A stretch of 64,000 nucleotides of DNA from positions 871,802 through 935,801 of the forward strand of contig JAQGDQ010000038.1 of the NCBI GenBank assembly GCA_030141605.1. The letters run 5' to 3'. A program made the translations under genes and the position numbers. Shown in pieces: positions 54,878 to 64,000 of this stretch; position 1 is the first letter of the stretch, and the number at the start of each line of letters is the position of its first letter. A model generated the notes under the pieces. That model saw only the letters and a program-made list of their open reading frames with translations, was not told the origin of the DNA and ran no database searches. Origin of the DNA: Tubiluchus corallicola. Its lineage: Eukaryota; Priapulida; Priapulimorpha; Priapulimorphida; Tubiluchidae.

Positions 54878-55707
54878 AAATTTAAGAACAGATGTACACA
54901 CATATGTTTTATAGATGTCTCAAAGGTGTTCGATCGTGTGAATTTCTGCATTTATTTGATAAACTCATCAAAACTACTCAGCTGCCTGTCATTATTGTAA
55001 GGTTACTCTACGAGTAGTGCATGGCTGTGAGATGAGGTGAACTTTACGGCATCAAATGGGCTCAGGCAAGGAAATGCCCCCCTCCAAAAAAACTTTTTAA
55101 CACTTATTTTTGTGAACTGACTATAAATTTAACTAATTCTAAAACAAGATGTACCATAGGAGGCGTTTATTGCAATCACCTGCTCTGTGCAGGTGCACGT
55201 TTGTTGGCTCAGCCCACTTCGGGACTTCAGTAGCTTATAAATGTTTATTGTGACTTTGCAATTAAACATGAAATTATTTTGAACACGAATAAAACTAAAA
55301 TTTTACCCATAAAACCAGCTTGTATGAGACACTTAAAAACAGGTGAAGCTCATTTGAATAACGTACTTTTAAAATATGTGAAAGAAGAGAAATATCTTGG
55401 CCACATACTTTGATGATTATGAAAACAGAGATGGCCGTGATATAGATAGACAGCGTGCTTTGTTTTACATAAGGTCAAACAAATTGATAAGAATTTTTTT
55501 AAATGTAGCGCAAAAGTAGAAACATAGTTTTGTATCACATAGTTCTAATTTTTATTGTGCAGCTCTGTGGTACAATTTTTTTTATTATAATCAATCGCAT
55601 AAAAACTGCATGCAACAAAAGCATTCGCAAGTTATTTCAGCTAAAATATGACTGTTCTACAAGGAAAATGTGTGCTCAACTTAACATACCGTATTTTGAC
55701 ACTATAA
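54878..55707 (+). pseudogene. LINE ORF2, reverse-transcriptase palm and downstream fragment
   Basis: Immediately after the right target duplication of the P element, the frame resumes with CFIDVSKVFDRVN, RT motif A. After shifts it continues with short palm pieces, an EIILNTNKTKIL-like segment and KEEKYLGHI (55380-55405). The thumb region NRIKTACNKSIRKLFQLKYD then runs to LNIPYFDTI (55595-55706), where the Harbinger-like element interrupts it. The YADD core is not clearly preserved. Confidence 0.75.
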
Positions 55708-56547
55708 GGCCGCGTTTCCACTGCGTCCGCACAGACACAGATTTATTCTGTATGACTCACACGGAAAAAAATTGAAGGAACAGCACGCCTTTGAAAATCA
55801 TTGTTTTACGTCCTTGTCGTTTCCACAGCGTCCGCATGGAAAGCCACGTACTCGCACAGTTCCGCATTTCAATTGTTTAACCATTTTTTCTGCGGACGGA
55901 CAAGTTCATTTTTACGATGGAGAACAAACAAATTGCACCGCTGTAGATGTTTGTACGACAAAAGTAATCCCAAATACAGTCACAGAGATTTTACAAAGCA
56001 AGGTGGGTTCAAGTAGCCCTTGAAGTCAATAGTTAAATCAATAGTCAATATCTAGGTTTTGTTATAAAGTTAACGCTTCTGTAAATTTAGGTCTAATTTT
56101 GGGATTCTATGATCCACGCTTTTTTTTTAAATTTATAGTACATATTTACACACGCTATTGTAATAGAATATCGACTTTACCCTGAAAATTATGAGTTTCA
56201 AAACTTTGTTAACTATATAATAAAAGTGAAAACAATCGGTCCATTCAATTTCATTGGAAAGCAATATATATATATATATATGCAATTATGTCATTTACTT
56301 TGCTGCTGCCAGGACACTGAACCAAGGAGAAATAAAGTATTTCATGAAAGCTTGTCTAGTACTCAATTTGAATTCACTGTACGCTATCCAAATTTTTATT
56401 GCTTTCTTATTCATAATTACAATTAGATATTAATTACATATAATATAGTACTATTATATAATAGGACCCAGCGGAAACAACTTTTGCGGACGCAAAATGT
56501 GCGGACAGAAAAGTCCGTGTCTGTGCGGACGCAGTGGAAACGCGGCC
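55708..56547. mobile_element. Harbinger-like non-autonomous element, 840 bp
   Basis: Perfect terminal inverted repeats of 31 bp (GGCCGCGTTTCCACTGCGTC onward) with weaker pairing to about 41 bp, flanked by a 3-bp TAA duplication (55705-55707 and 56548-56550). A TWA 3-bp duplication with GG-starting ends is typical of PIF/Harbinger. GCGTCCGCA or its complement recurs several times near both ends. No transposase is recognised; the open frames at 55772-56023 and 55801-56016 have no known motif. Confidence 0.85.
56264..56282. repeat. (AT)n run inside the Harbinger-like element
   Basis: About nine AT units. Confidence 0.9.
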
Positions 56548-56550
56548 TAA

Positions 56551-56985
56551 TTCGAAAATGTATCTATTCATTTAAAATCAGGCTGTCTAAAAGTTGCAAT
56601 ACTCTTGTGCAGAGCATATGGAACAGTGAATACAGGTTTCAATCAAAAATTTACCAGCACTGGCTAAAAATTTTATATATGTCAATCAGGCTAACATGAC
56701 TTCATTATATTTTTATTGCAGTCATTTTATTGTATTTACGTATCTTTGTTTTTAGTATTACTTTTAAATTACTGATCTTTTATTGTACATAATGCGTATG
56801 GAAATGAAATGTTCGGGGGGAGGGGGGTGATTTAATGTGATATATATATTAGTATATAGTAGTGTTTTACAAAATTTTTGTATAATGCGGTCTTTTATTT
56901 TGTACGTTTTCGCTGTTGTTTTAATGTTTTAATATGAAAGAAATTCTGAAATAAAGGTTTAAATTCAATTCAAATTCAAAAGATA
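56551..56985 (+). pseudogene. LINE ORF2 C-terminus and 3' UTR
   Basis: The frame resumes after the second insertion with RKCIYSFKIRLSKSCNTLVQ then SIWNSEYRFQSKIYQHWL and ends at a stop near 56697. About 280 bp of AT-rich 3' UTR follows, including a G-rich patch (56815-56827), and terminates in short ATTCAA-type repeats. Confidence 0.75.
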
Positions 56986-57232
56986 ACTAAATCCTACTTT
57001 TTGGATTTTAATATGAAATGTGATAACGCCATCATTAATTAAGCAGAGTACATAAAACTCGCGGAGAATCGAAAGAGAGAAACACAAGATTCGCAGAACG
57101 TCACATTTCTACTATAGAAAAAGGTTTAACCTTACAGACAGATATGTTTACAATGTAGTGAATATAGACATATACACCCCATATACTTGTGTACAATGTT
57201 ACGCGCAGATCAGTCTTGAACTTTCTTTCCAG

Positions 57233-57479
57233 AGAGAGAGGATCTTAGAGAAAATTACAGACAGGACACAAAGCTGGGATTTGTGATCAAAGCTATTTAC
57301 ACCATGGCACACGGTCTTACAAACATGCATCGTGACATATGTAAGGGGAAGCCAGGTTTGTGCGCTGAAATGAATCCCATCAATGGGAAGCTGCTGCTCC
57401 AGTATCTGATGAATGTGTCATTTATCACACCTCATAATGAGTCGGTTTATTTCAATGAAGACGGCGATCCACCTGGCAG
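57233..57479 (+). CDS. Group I-like metabotropic glutamate receptor, internal exon 3 in view
   Basis: The acceptor CTTTCTTTCCAG ends at 57232 and the donor GTGAGA starts at 57480. The first two bases complete a Glu codon with the previous exon. The product runs EREDLRENYRQDTKLGFVIK through AIYTMAHGL to DGDPPGR. DTKLGFV carries the lysine equivalent to K409 of human mGluR1, which binds the distal carboxylate of glutamate. The cysteine pair DICKGKPGLC matches C432/C439. Two N-glycosylation sequons (NVS, NES) are present. The exon opens with an AGAGAGAG run, so alternative acceptor AGs a few bases downstream are possible; the one chosen keeps the phase. It ends in phase 2 (AG|A). Confidence 0.96.
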
Positions 57480-57554
57480 GTGAGATAATAACTTGTCTTT
57501 ACTGAATTTAATTTAACAGTATGTAAATAAAGGGTCGTTCATAAAAAATTACCT

Positions 57555-57760
57555 CTAAACTAACTCGTAGCCATTCATCCTGACCACATCATTGTGTAGC
57601 CTCGTTTCTCCCCTTTTCAAAGAGCGATAAATTTTACCCCAAGACCCCACCAAGCGGCGCTAGGATCACTTTTCTAAAAGGTGTTTCTCCGGACATCGGA
57701 GAGTGAAAAACCTCCAAAAATGGCCGCCTTTACTCATTACCGGGAAGCAAAAAGGAGACG
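57555..57760 (+). repeat. Diverged, partial copy of the GC-rich repeat family
   Basis: CACATCATTGTGTAGCCTCG, then AAAGAGCGATA and GACCCCACCAAGCGGCGCTA, match the core of copies A, B and D (ACATCATCGTGTAGCCC, AAAGAGC, CCCACCGGGCGCCGCTA) in order and spacing. Further on, AAAAACCTCCAAAAATGGCC is the reverse complement of a block in those copies, so the element is rearranged. It lies 75 bp after the exon 3 donor. Confidence 0.7.
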
Positions 57761-58100
57761 TCTTAGTGGCAGTTGGTGATGATCTTGGAGACAAATTTAT
57801 AGTTTAAGGGATAGACTTTGATAAATGACCTTGCACTTCTGTGTGTTGGTAGCACAAACCAATTACCACTGAAAGAGAAAATCGTGTGTGTGAAAGGTTA
57901 ACTCCTAGGGAAACATTGCTAGTTAATGCTTACAGATGAATAGGGGGTTTGTGTAACATATTTTCCATCTTGGTTGGTTGTTCCGTGAGTCAGAGTGGTA
58001 GTTTTGAAGCTTGTCACTTTCTGAATTGTGTTTTAATTTCATTATTTGAAAAAGTAAGGAATGTATTGTCAAGAGTTGTCAAATATATATGTTGTCTAAT
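57761..58100. other. Noncoding stretch of intron C
   Basis: Nothing recognised. Confidence 0.5.
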
Positions 58101-58350
58101 GTACCGTCATGCATCATGCCTGTATTAATGTGATGATATGTGACACGTCATAATAGACGTGACGTGGTGATATGATGTGATATAACTTTCATATGATATT
58201 ATATTTCTAGTTATATTAGTGTGATATGATTTTGTGTGATGTCATTATGACGAGATGTGATATAGACTAGGTGTGGTTTCATGTAATGCTTTGCATGTCA
58301 TGCTAGATATTCAGTGGCGTAATGCAATGTGATGTAATAAGTATTATGAT
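58101..58350. repeat. Degenerate TGATRTGATAT-type repeat
   Basis: GATGTGATAT, GTGATATGAT and similar words recur irregularly, mostly lacking C. A weakly complementary CAT/ACC-rich stretch lies at 63270-63380. Confidence 0.6.
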
Positions 58351-59179
58351 GTCATATTACGTACATCGTAAGAAATTCTACAAAGTGTGGTACTGTAGTT
58401 AATTAATGTGTAATAACCGAGATGTAAACAATAACCTTCAGCAAATCAATCAAACCATATCAGCGTGAACAAGCTGCTATACTAGTCGTTTATCACAATT
58501 TTTATGACATTACTTCCGAGGCGTCTTCTTGAAGCACACTGCTCGTGTGCTGCTGCAAAATTTGTAAAGAACCTCTTTCCCTGTACTTCTCTTTCACTGT
58601 ACTTCTCTTTTCACTTGTGTAGTTCGAAGTCGTCACTCACTTCAGTTTAAATGCACAGCTGCGACCAACATTAAATTTGTTGCTTCATACACAAATGCTC
58701 TAAGTTGCTGTAAATTGACCCTGGCAATACTTCAAACCAATTCTATTAAGTTGTCGTCAGATGCTCGTGCCATATATTGTCATACAGTTGAAGAAATTAT
58801 CGGTGGCCCATTAAGAAATAACTTATATTATAGGCCAATCAGTAATATTTTAAATATTTTTTGGTTTGGGGCAGAAACAATGAAATAATAAAAAAATTTC
58901 CGAAATAATTTCTTGCACATCTGCATTTCTAAAATTTTTTTCCTTTTAAATCGCAAAAATCATTTTGTTCTCTCTATGATGCACTTGAATACCGGCTGAT
59001 CCAGCAAACCACGAACGTGCTTTGGAACTGCTAAGAACGACCTGTATCCATGATCGGCAGAGAAGCTTAACGAATGAAGTTACTTTTCTTCCCTGCAGTG
59101 AGACTGTAGCCTTTTGTTTTTTCTTTACTGTCATGGTGTAGCCCAGTAACTTAGTGTTTTTTCTTTACTGCAAAGGGAC
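58351..59179. other. Noncoding stretch of intron C
   Basis: No recognised feature. Confidence 0.5.
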
Positions 59180-59362
59180 TAAACATACTTTCTTTACCAG
59201 TAGACTTAGGGAGTATATATACTTTTTTACATGCAGATTTAGGGAGTAAACATACTTTCTTTACGCGCAGACTTAGGGAGTATACATGCCTTCTTTATCA
59301 GTAGATTTGGGTAGTATATATGCTTTCTTTACACGCAGACTTAGGGAGTATACATACTGAAA
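59180..59362. repeat. 34-bp minisatellite, about 5 units
   Basis: The unit is approximately CAGACTTAGGGAGTATACAT then ACTTTCTTTACACG. The AGACTTA/AGATTTA word starts at about 59202, 59235, 59269, 59303 and 59337. Confidence 0.92.
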
Positions 59363-60860
59363 AGAACTCAGCAAGGGGCGATAATTTTCATCTCATCAGG
59401 ACGGTCTCTGTTATTGAAATCAGTTTTTCCAAACTTATCGGCGGCTGCACGGATTTATTTTAAATTTGTCGGCTGATGACTGCTAGCATTCAATGTGATT
59501 GATGAAGCAAAGAATTGATTTGATTAACCCTACGTTGACCACACATTGAGAAGTTGTGTTGTCAACACAGAGATGAAAAACTTGGATTGTATCGCGCAGA
59601 GGCACCATAAGTTTTTACTTACTATGTTGACACAGAGCATAGTCCGCTGTAGGTTTATTGTGTAATGAGTGTTTCTGAGAATAATGAAACGCCGTCAGAG
59701 TCTATGTGGATCTAGAACTGGACTCTACGGTCACGTAAGAAGACACGTATAGGCGAAAAGATGTCGTCGTCGAAAGCAATGCAACTTACTTAAGCAAAAA
59801 ATCAAAGTAATCAATGTAATGAACAGAATTCAGGCTTGATCTGTGACCTTCTGAAATGGCTCGGTGGTTAAAGTGGTGTCAAACACTGAAATAAAATTTT
59901 TCCAGCGTTTTCTCAAGCTGTTACAGTTACACTGGCAGCTGTTGCAAAATTTACACAAAAAAAATATAGGGAAACTATTTTATTTCACTGCACGTGTTGT
60001 CATTTAAATAGTAAATAAAATAATTGAAAGTGTGGGCAGACGGCAGTTAATTGTCTTAGGCGGAACACAACACTATATGTGTCTTATAAAACAAAGCGGG
60101 TTATACACTCTTGGGACTATGATAAACTGGTTGCTGACACTGTTAACACAAGTTTGTTCCCTTACATTTTTCACATTAATTGTTTTGAGAGAAATAGTAA
60201 CAAAATCTTTTCAGAAATATGTCATTCTATCATGTCCACTAACACTAACCTTTATTTTCACTCATCAATGACGCCTTAACAAGACATGCTTCAATGTGTT
60301 GTACAGCAATTCATCTTTTGGTTAATATGATTTCATCAATAATTTTTTTTTTATACTGTTTTTCCATTTATCGTGTATGTTGGTGTGTATGCATTGCTGG
60401 AGTGAAATAAATAGACATTGATGTTGATTATTGAAACACGTGTTGCATAAATCACGTTTCAAAAAAAATATGTGTAAACACTTTATTAGAGGTGAATATT
60501 GACCTTCTACATGTTCTCTCTGGAAAGTGTAATCTGTTTAATTATTTTTACAAAAATAAATGTGATTTCTGTTTGCAAGCTCTCTCGACGTTCACAGATG
60601 TTTGTCATAGATCAGTCATTGCCCTTGGGGCATTTCTTTACTGTCAACTGTGAATGTACTGATTAAGAAAAATCGCCTGTTACATGTTTCTTGGCTTAAA
60701 TGTTGCATGTAGACATCAGAAAGGCGCTGCATATCAATTGGTTTAAGACCTTTGAATCTTTTGTTGCTCTAATGAAAGTCAAGAGACTGCGGCTGCAAAG
60801 CTGGCTATCCATGCATTTTAACGATCTTTTTTGTGCATCCATCCATCCATCTGTCTCACC

Positions 60861-60864
<4 letters not shown>
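59363..60864. other. Noncoding stretch of intron C
   Basis: A possible retroposon tail (GGAGTGAAATAAATAGACAT) near 60399; open frames at 60032-60279 have no known motif. Confidence 0.45.
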
Positions 60865-60923
<59 letters not shown>

Positions 60924-60930
60924 TTCTCTC
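60865..60930. repeat. (CT)n microsatellite, pyrimidines on the + strand
   Basis: CT run of about 55 bp with a TCTTCTCTCTT end. Confidence 0.96.
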
Positions 60931-61124
60931 TTACTCACTCTCTTTCTATACGTGCGTGCTTATTGTTTTGTAACAGTGTGTATTGACTTCTCTACAGCTC
61001 CGCGAAAAATTGCTGAGGCTTATTTCCCCAAAGTTAATTCCTCATGTTAAGTGTATGTTAATGTATCAGATAGGCGATTCTAATTTATTATGTGCTATTA
61101 GGATGGGAACTAATATCCTGTAGA

Positions 61125-61252
61125 TCAAATGGTTGTGGCCCAAAAGCTTAAGGTTCTGCGTCCCAATTGGGTCCTCGTGGGGCCACAATTTTTCAGCACC
61201 TCCTTCTTCAATTAATCACCCATTAAACAAATTGTTGTAAATAGGATGTTTC
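61125..61252 (+). repeat. SINE copy 1 in intron C (diverged)
   Basis: AAGCTTAAGGTTCTGCGTCC, then GGGGCCACAATTTTT and AAATTGTTGTAAATAGGATG, aligns in order with the copy at 61411-61545 (GCGTAAGGTTTTGGGTTCAA, GAGCCTCAATTTTTT, AATTGTTGTAAGCACGATG). The A-box region is poorly preserved. Confidence 0.6.
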
Positions 61253-61410
61253 TTAACGTGTGACTTGAATACCCTACAGAAAAGGCGCAAAAGTACTTAA
61301 CCCTAAGTGCTAAGCGTGTTCAAAATGTAGAGTGTTATATTATTGTATCGGATAAGTGGCTGTGACTGATCGTGTACTACATGTAGTAGCATGAAAACTG
61401 ACACCAGCAC

Positions 61411-61532
61411 TGTTAAGTGGCCGAGTGGCTCAAATAATAGAGCGAACGCCCTGAAAGCGTAAGGTTTTGGGTTCAAGACCTGGTTGAGCCTCAATTTTTT
61501 AATGTCATTAAGCTAATTGTTGTAAGCACGAT

Positions 61533-61545
<13 letters not shown>
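61411..61545 (+). repeat. tRNA-derived SINE copy 2 in intron C
   Basis: AAGTGGCCGAGTGGCTC is an A-box region of Ser/Leu tRNA type, and TTTTGGGTTCAAGACCTGG contains a near-perfect B box (GGTTCAAGACC), followed by a CAATTTTTTAATG body and AATTGTTGTAAGC. It is likely a RNA polymerase III-derived SINE. It runs straight into the TG tract. Confidence 0.7.

Positions 61546-61564
<19 letters not shown>
61540..61564. repeat. (TG)n tract upstream of the exon 4 acceptor
   Basis: About 12 TG units, followed by a 50-bp pyrimidine-rich tract and the acceptor at 61619. Confidence 0.95.
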
Positions 61565-61619
61565 CTTTTTCTCTCTATTTTCTTTCCACCTTTCATTGAT
61601 TGCATTTTTTGTATTTCAG

Positions 61620-61797
61620 ATATGATGTACTAAACTTTCAGCGTAACAAGACAGGACAATGGAATTATAAGCTTGTGGGCACATGGGATAGTGGAGATCT
61701 AAACATTAACGAGACCGCAATGGCTTGGGTCAGCAATCCTAAAAAGGAGAAGCCCCTATCTGTGTGCAGTAGACCCTGTGAACGTGGCCATGTAAAG
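61620..61797 (+). CDS. Group I-like metabotropic glutamate receptor, internal exon 4 in view (end of binding domain, start of Cys-rich domain)
   Basis: The acceptor is a strong pyrimidine tract ending GTATTTCAG at 61619; the donor GTGCGA starts at 61798. The first base completes Arg, then 59 codons follow (YDVLNFQR to RGHVK), matching the mGluR segment that starts YDIMN and ends in QIKV. It includes the GTWDSG strand and the first cysteines of the NCD3G domain (VCSRPCERG). Two sequons (NKT, NET) are visible. The junction to the next exon is phase 0. At 178 bp it is not a multiple of three, so skipping it would shift the frame. A (GT)n tract and a SINE lie just upstream of its acceptor. Confidence 0.95.
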
Positions 61798-62609
61798 GTG
61801 CGACTTGTTACTACTTCATAACCCTACTTTCCATACTTCATACTATTACTTCAAGTTGGCATATCAAATAAACTTACAAATTTGCCGTGATTAAGCGTAT
61901 CAAAATATCGAAACCTATTAACTTAATTTTATGCGAACTTGTGAGATTTTATCCATTCCACGGCGCCCTCTGAATTTGTGGCTGCGAAGCAAAATAATTA
62001 ATAAATTAGTTAGGCTGCTGAAATTCCAGGTTTGTCTTGAGAACTACTTTCGCCAATGGCTGAGTGAAAATTCCACCCGCATTATACCCAGTTTACGCCC
62101 AGAGTTACAAATTAATAAGAGAAATAAGTTCGGGCTTCGGGGATCGGTTGCTACATATCACTACTGTCTCTAATAACTTCTTCGATTTAAAACTAAATAT
62201 CGTCAAGTGGCTCAGTTGTCACTAAGCCACTCTTATTTAAGACAATTATTATAATCAGTATTATACGACATATAAATGCCTAGTTTGAGGGCAGTAGTGC
62301 TGCAGGTCATAAACGCAATATTATCCGAAAAAACTAGCCATTGTTTGTTTTGTTATGCACCACACAAAATTATTATTTTTAATATTATACTGTTAATAAA
62401 AATAATCATTAACAAACCATTGTTATTGCTTCACTTGAGCTTGAACTTCTCATTCTACAAAACTCATCAATTGATCACGTGACATTGTATTGACGAATTA
62501 CCGAGTTTAGTATAGAATTGGTTGTTTCGACTGTAACAGTCATTGTCAATATTATAAATCAAGCTAAAAAGGGATAGTTAGTACAAATAATAATGATGCA
62601 TATTTGCAG
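61798..62609 (+). other. Receptor intron D (0.8 kb, phase 0)
   Basis: Bounded by GTGCGA and TTTGCAG. I see only unremarkable AT-rich sequence inside; the open frames at 61931-62173 and 62276-62482 show no family likeness. Confidence 0.9.
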
Positions 62610-62736
62610 ACAATTCAAGAAGGTGGAGTGAAATGCTGCTGGGTGTGCACCTCCTGTGATGAAAATGAATTTCTGCTGGACGAATTCACCTGCCAACCTT
62701 GTCCTCGTGGATGGTGGCCTAATGAAAACCTTACAG
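62610..62736 (+). CDS. Group I-like metabotropic glutamate receptor, internal exon 5 in view (NCD3G cysteine-rich domain)
   Basis: The acceptor ATATTTGCAG ends at 62609 and the donor GTAGTT starts at 62737. The product begins TIQEGGVKCCWVCTSC and ends GWWPNENLTG. This is the core of the nine-cysteine domain that couples ligand-binding closure to the seven-helix bundle; the CCWxCTxC and DEFTCxxC spacings are as in mGluR1/5. It ends in phase 1 just before the expected transmembrane exon. No transmembrane coding sequence was recognised between 62737 and 64000, so the signalling domain lies downstream of the window. Confidence 0.95.
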
Positions 62737-64000
62737 GTAGTTACCTATAGCATATCATGCAATATCCAGTTGAACAGGTGCTTGTCGTACAAAATTTCAC
62801 TAAAGATTGAGACAGGTATATTTATAAAAGTCTAGAAATGTCAATGCACGAAACGCTCTACCTATACAGGAGTTCTACCAATAAACATTTGTCAAGTTCC
62901 TGTGCATAAAAAGTTTACTTTAAAGTGTTACCAATATATGTTTATTTTTTACCATTCTATATTATTCTCTGGTAATAGTATTGCTATTCCTTGGTATTCA
63001 GCTACATCACTACACATATATATCATCTTATCATTGATATTTGACATCTTTACTATGGTGCTCCACCACATGTTGCCTAATGACAGATTATACCATGTTA
63101 CGTCATCCTTATTCGTTTTCTACTACATTTTATTACATATCATTCTGCCATTTCATGCATTGTCGTCCCACGATTTTGTTTGTTTACTATACGTCCTGTT
63201 CAACATTCTGTATTTTGTTATGCTATTCCACTATAGTGACTTCACGAATTCCTACTGAATCACATGCTGTACTATAGTGTTATAACACAACACACCACAA
63301 CATCTATACCTTTCAATACTGTACCGTACTAAGAAATTTTATACCACGCCACACAGTATCATATCATGCCATACCATAAGGCTTCAAATTACGCCAGAGC
63401 ATGAAATATGAAAGTAGAGGCTAGACATCATCAAACGCTCCTACAGTAGGACAAGGTTTTACGGAATCTGTAAGGAAGTCAACAAACCTTGGATTCGAGC
63501 ATGCATATTGAACCATTGGGATGTACAGCATAACTTTGAAAATTGGTTCTGTTGTCTTGAGCCCATGTTCCATCAAGGCATCTAATATAGACTAATTACT
63601 TGATTTTTCCGATTATTAAATCTGATCAGTAATGTATGTGCAGCAATTATTCACTACTGTATATTTGGCCACTTCAGAAATACTCTGAATAGAACATATT
63701 CGCAAGAAATAGATGACTTTCTGAGGCTATCTAGCGATGGTGTCCCCCTTGTTAGTTCAACTTGCCATTAGAGACGCTTCGTTCTTTAATTGACTTTAAG
63801 GACATCAACTTATAAAGCCAAAAAAATGTTTTCATTTAGAGCGCAACATGGTGGCACACAAACTGAAAAGATGTAAAAAGTTACTAACGGAAAAGATGTC
63901 CACCGTTACTAACTTATTCAAATTATGGGATCTAATTTCAATAAATAAGTAACTTTTTATTTCTATTAGCATGAACAAATATCTCTAGGTTCACGTCATG
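62737..64000 (+). other. Start of the next receptor intron
   Basis: It follows the GTAGTT donor at 62737. No transmembrane exon is seen. The hydrophobic frames at 62902-63277 look helix-like by composition but show no mGluR transmembrane motif. A CAT/ACC-rich degenerate stretch lies at 63270-63380. Confidence 0.6.

Larger units (their letters stand above)
50160..56985 (+). mobile_element. Old non-LTR retrotransposon (LINE, CR1/Jockey-like) interrupted by two DNA transposons
   Basis: Sense to the receptor gene within intron B. From 5' to 3': an ORF1 remnant; the start of ORF2 with the endonuclease; reverse-transcriptase fingers to 52056; a P-type transposon; RT motif A onward from 54878; a Harbinger-like insertion at 55708; and the ORF2 C-terminus from 56551. 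A 3' UTR follows, ending in AAATTCAATTCAAATTCAAA near 56960-56985. Without the insertions and one copy of each target duplication it is about 3.2 kb. The ORFs are broken by stops and frameshifts. The 5' boundary is approximate. Confidence 0.85.
57480..61619 (+). other. Receptor intron C (4.1 kb, phase 2)
   Basis: Bounded by GTGAGA and ATTTCAG. It holds a diverged copy of the GC-rich repeat, a TGATRTGATAT-like degenerate repeat, a 34-bp minisatellite, a CT tract and two SINE copies. Confidence 0.92.

Noticed and set aside
57233-57479. Apparent loss of the glutamate-binding lysine in the EMNPINGK segment, suggesting altered ligand specificity.
   Set aside because: Counting residues from Y236 and D318 places K409 in DTKLGFV, where the lysine is present; the MNPING position is not the ligand contact.
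62902-63277. A hydrophobic 118-residue frame that might be the receptor's transmembrane region.
   Set aside because: It lacks the conserved mGluR transmembrane motifs, does not join in phase to the GTAGTT donor at 62737, and is simply T-rich.

Overview
This is a piece of a nuclear animal genome. It has spliced exons with GT/AG borders, very large introns, AT-rich sequence, many microsatellites, fragments of non-LTR retrotransposons and several families of cut-and-paste DNA transposons. Nothing resembles a bacterial operon, phage or CRISPR locus. The repeat content suggests a marine invertebrate (a mollusc, brachiopod, hemichordate or similar), but I cannot fix the phylum from the sequence.

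The only host gene I can support is on the + strand. It is a metabotropic glutamate receptor of the group I (mGluR1/5-like) type, seen as five consecutive internal exons: 33309-33555, 49248-49468, 57233-57479, 61620-61797 and 62610-62736. Together they encode about 340 residues, from the second lobe of the Venus-flytrap glutamate-binding domain into the nine-cysteine (NCD3G) domain. Reading phase is continuous across all four internal introns. All the glutamate-contact residues expected in this part are present. The N-terminal lobe must lie upstream of position 1 or be undetected, and the seven-transmembrane domain lies beyond 64000. Almost everything else is therefore probably intron.

Region by region: 1-33308 is upstream intron or flank. 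It holds a hAT-type MITE with an 8-bp target duplication (7288-7660), a perfect 131-bp tandem duplication (9732-9993), and a 3.5-kb block of GC-rich ~0.8-kb repeats interrupted by a CACCA-rich satellite (16262-19808). It also holds a very long TG tract, a possible mariner-like element and several LINE 3' fragments on the minus strand. The first intron in view (33556-49247) begins with a ~90-bp-arm inverted repeat and carries LINE pieces and long trinucleotide arrays. The next intron (49469-57232) holds the most informative structure: an old LINE (about 50160-56985) interrupted by a 2,813-bp P-element/THAP9-type transposon with a decayed transposase, and by an 840-bp Harbinger-like element. Both have intact inverted repeats and target duplications. 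The last introns hold a diverged copy of the GC-rich repeat, a 34-bp minisatellite and two tRNA-derived SINE copies. A TG tract sits just upstream of the fourth exon.

I found no convincing new multigene system. The points most worth following up are the nested transposon stack, the GC-rich repeat/CACCA satellite block, the hairpin just after the first visible exon, and the TG tract next to a frame-shifting exon.
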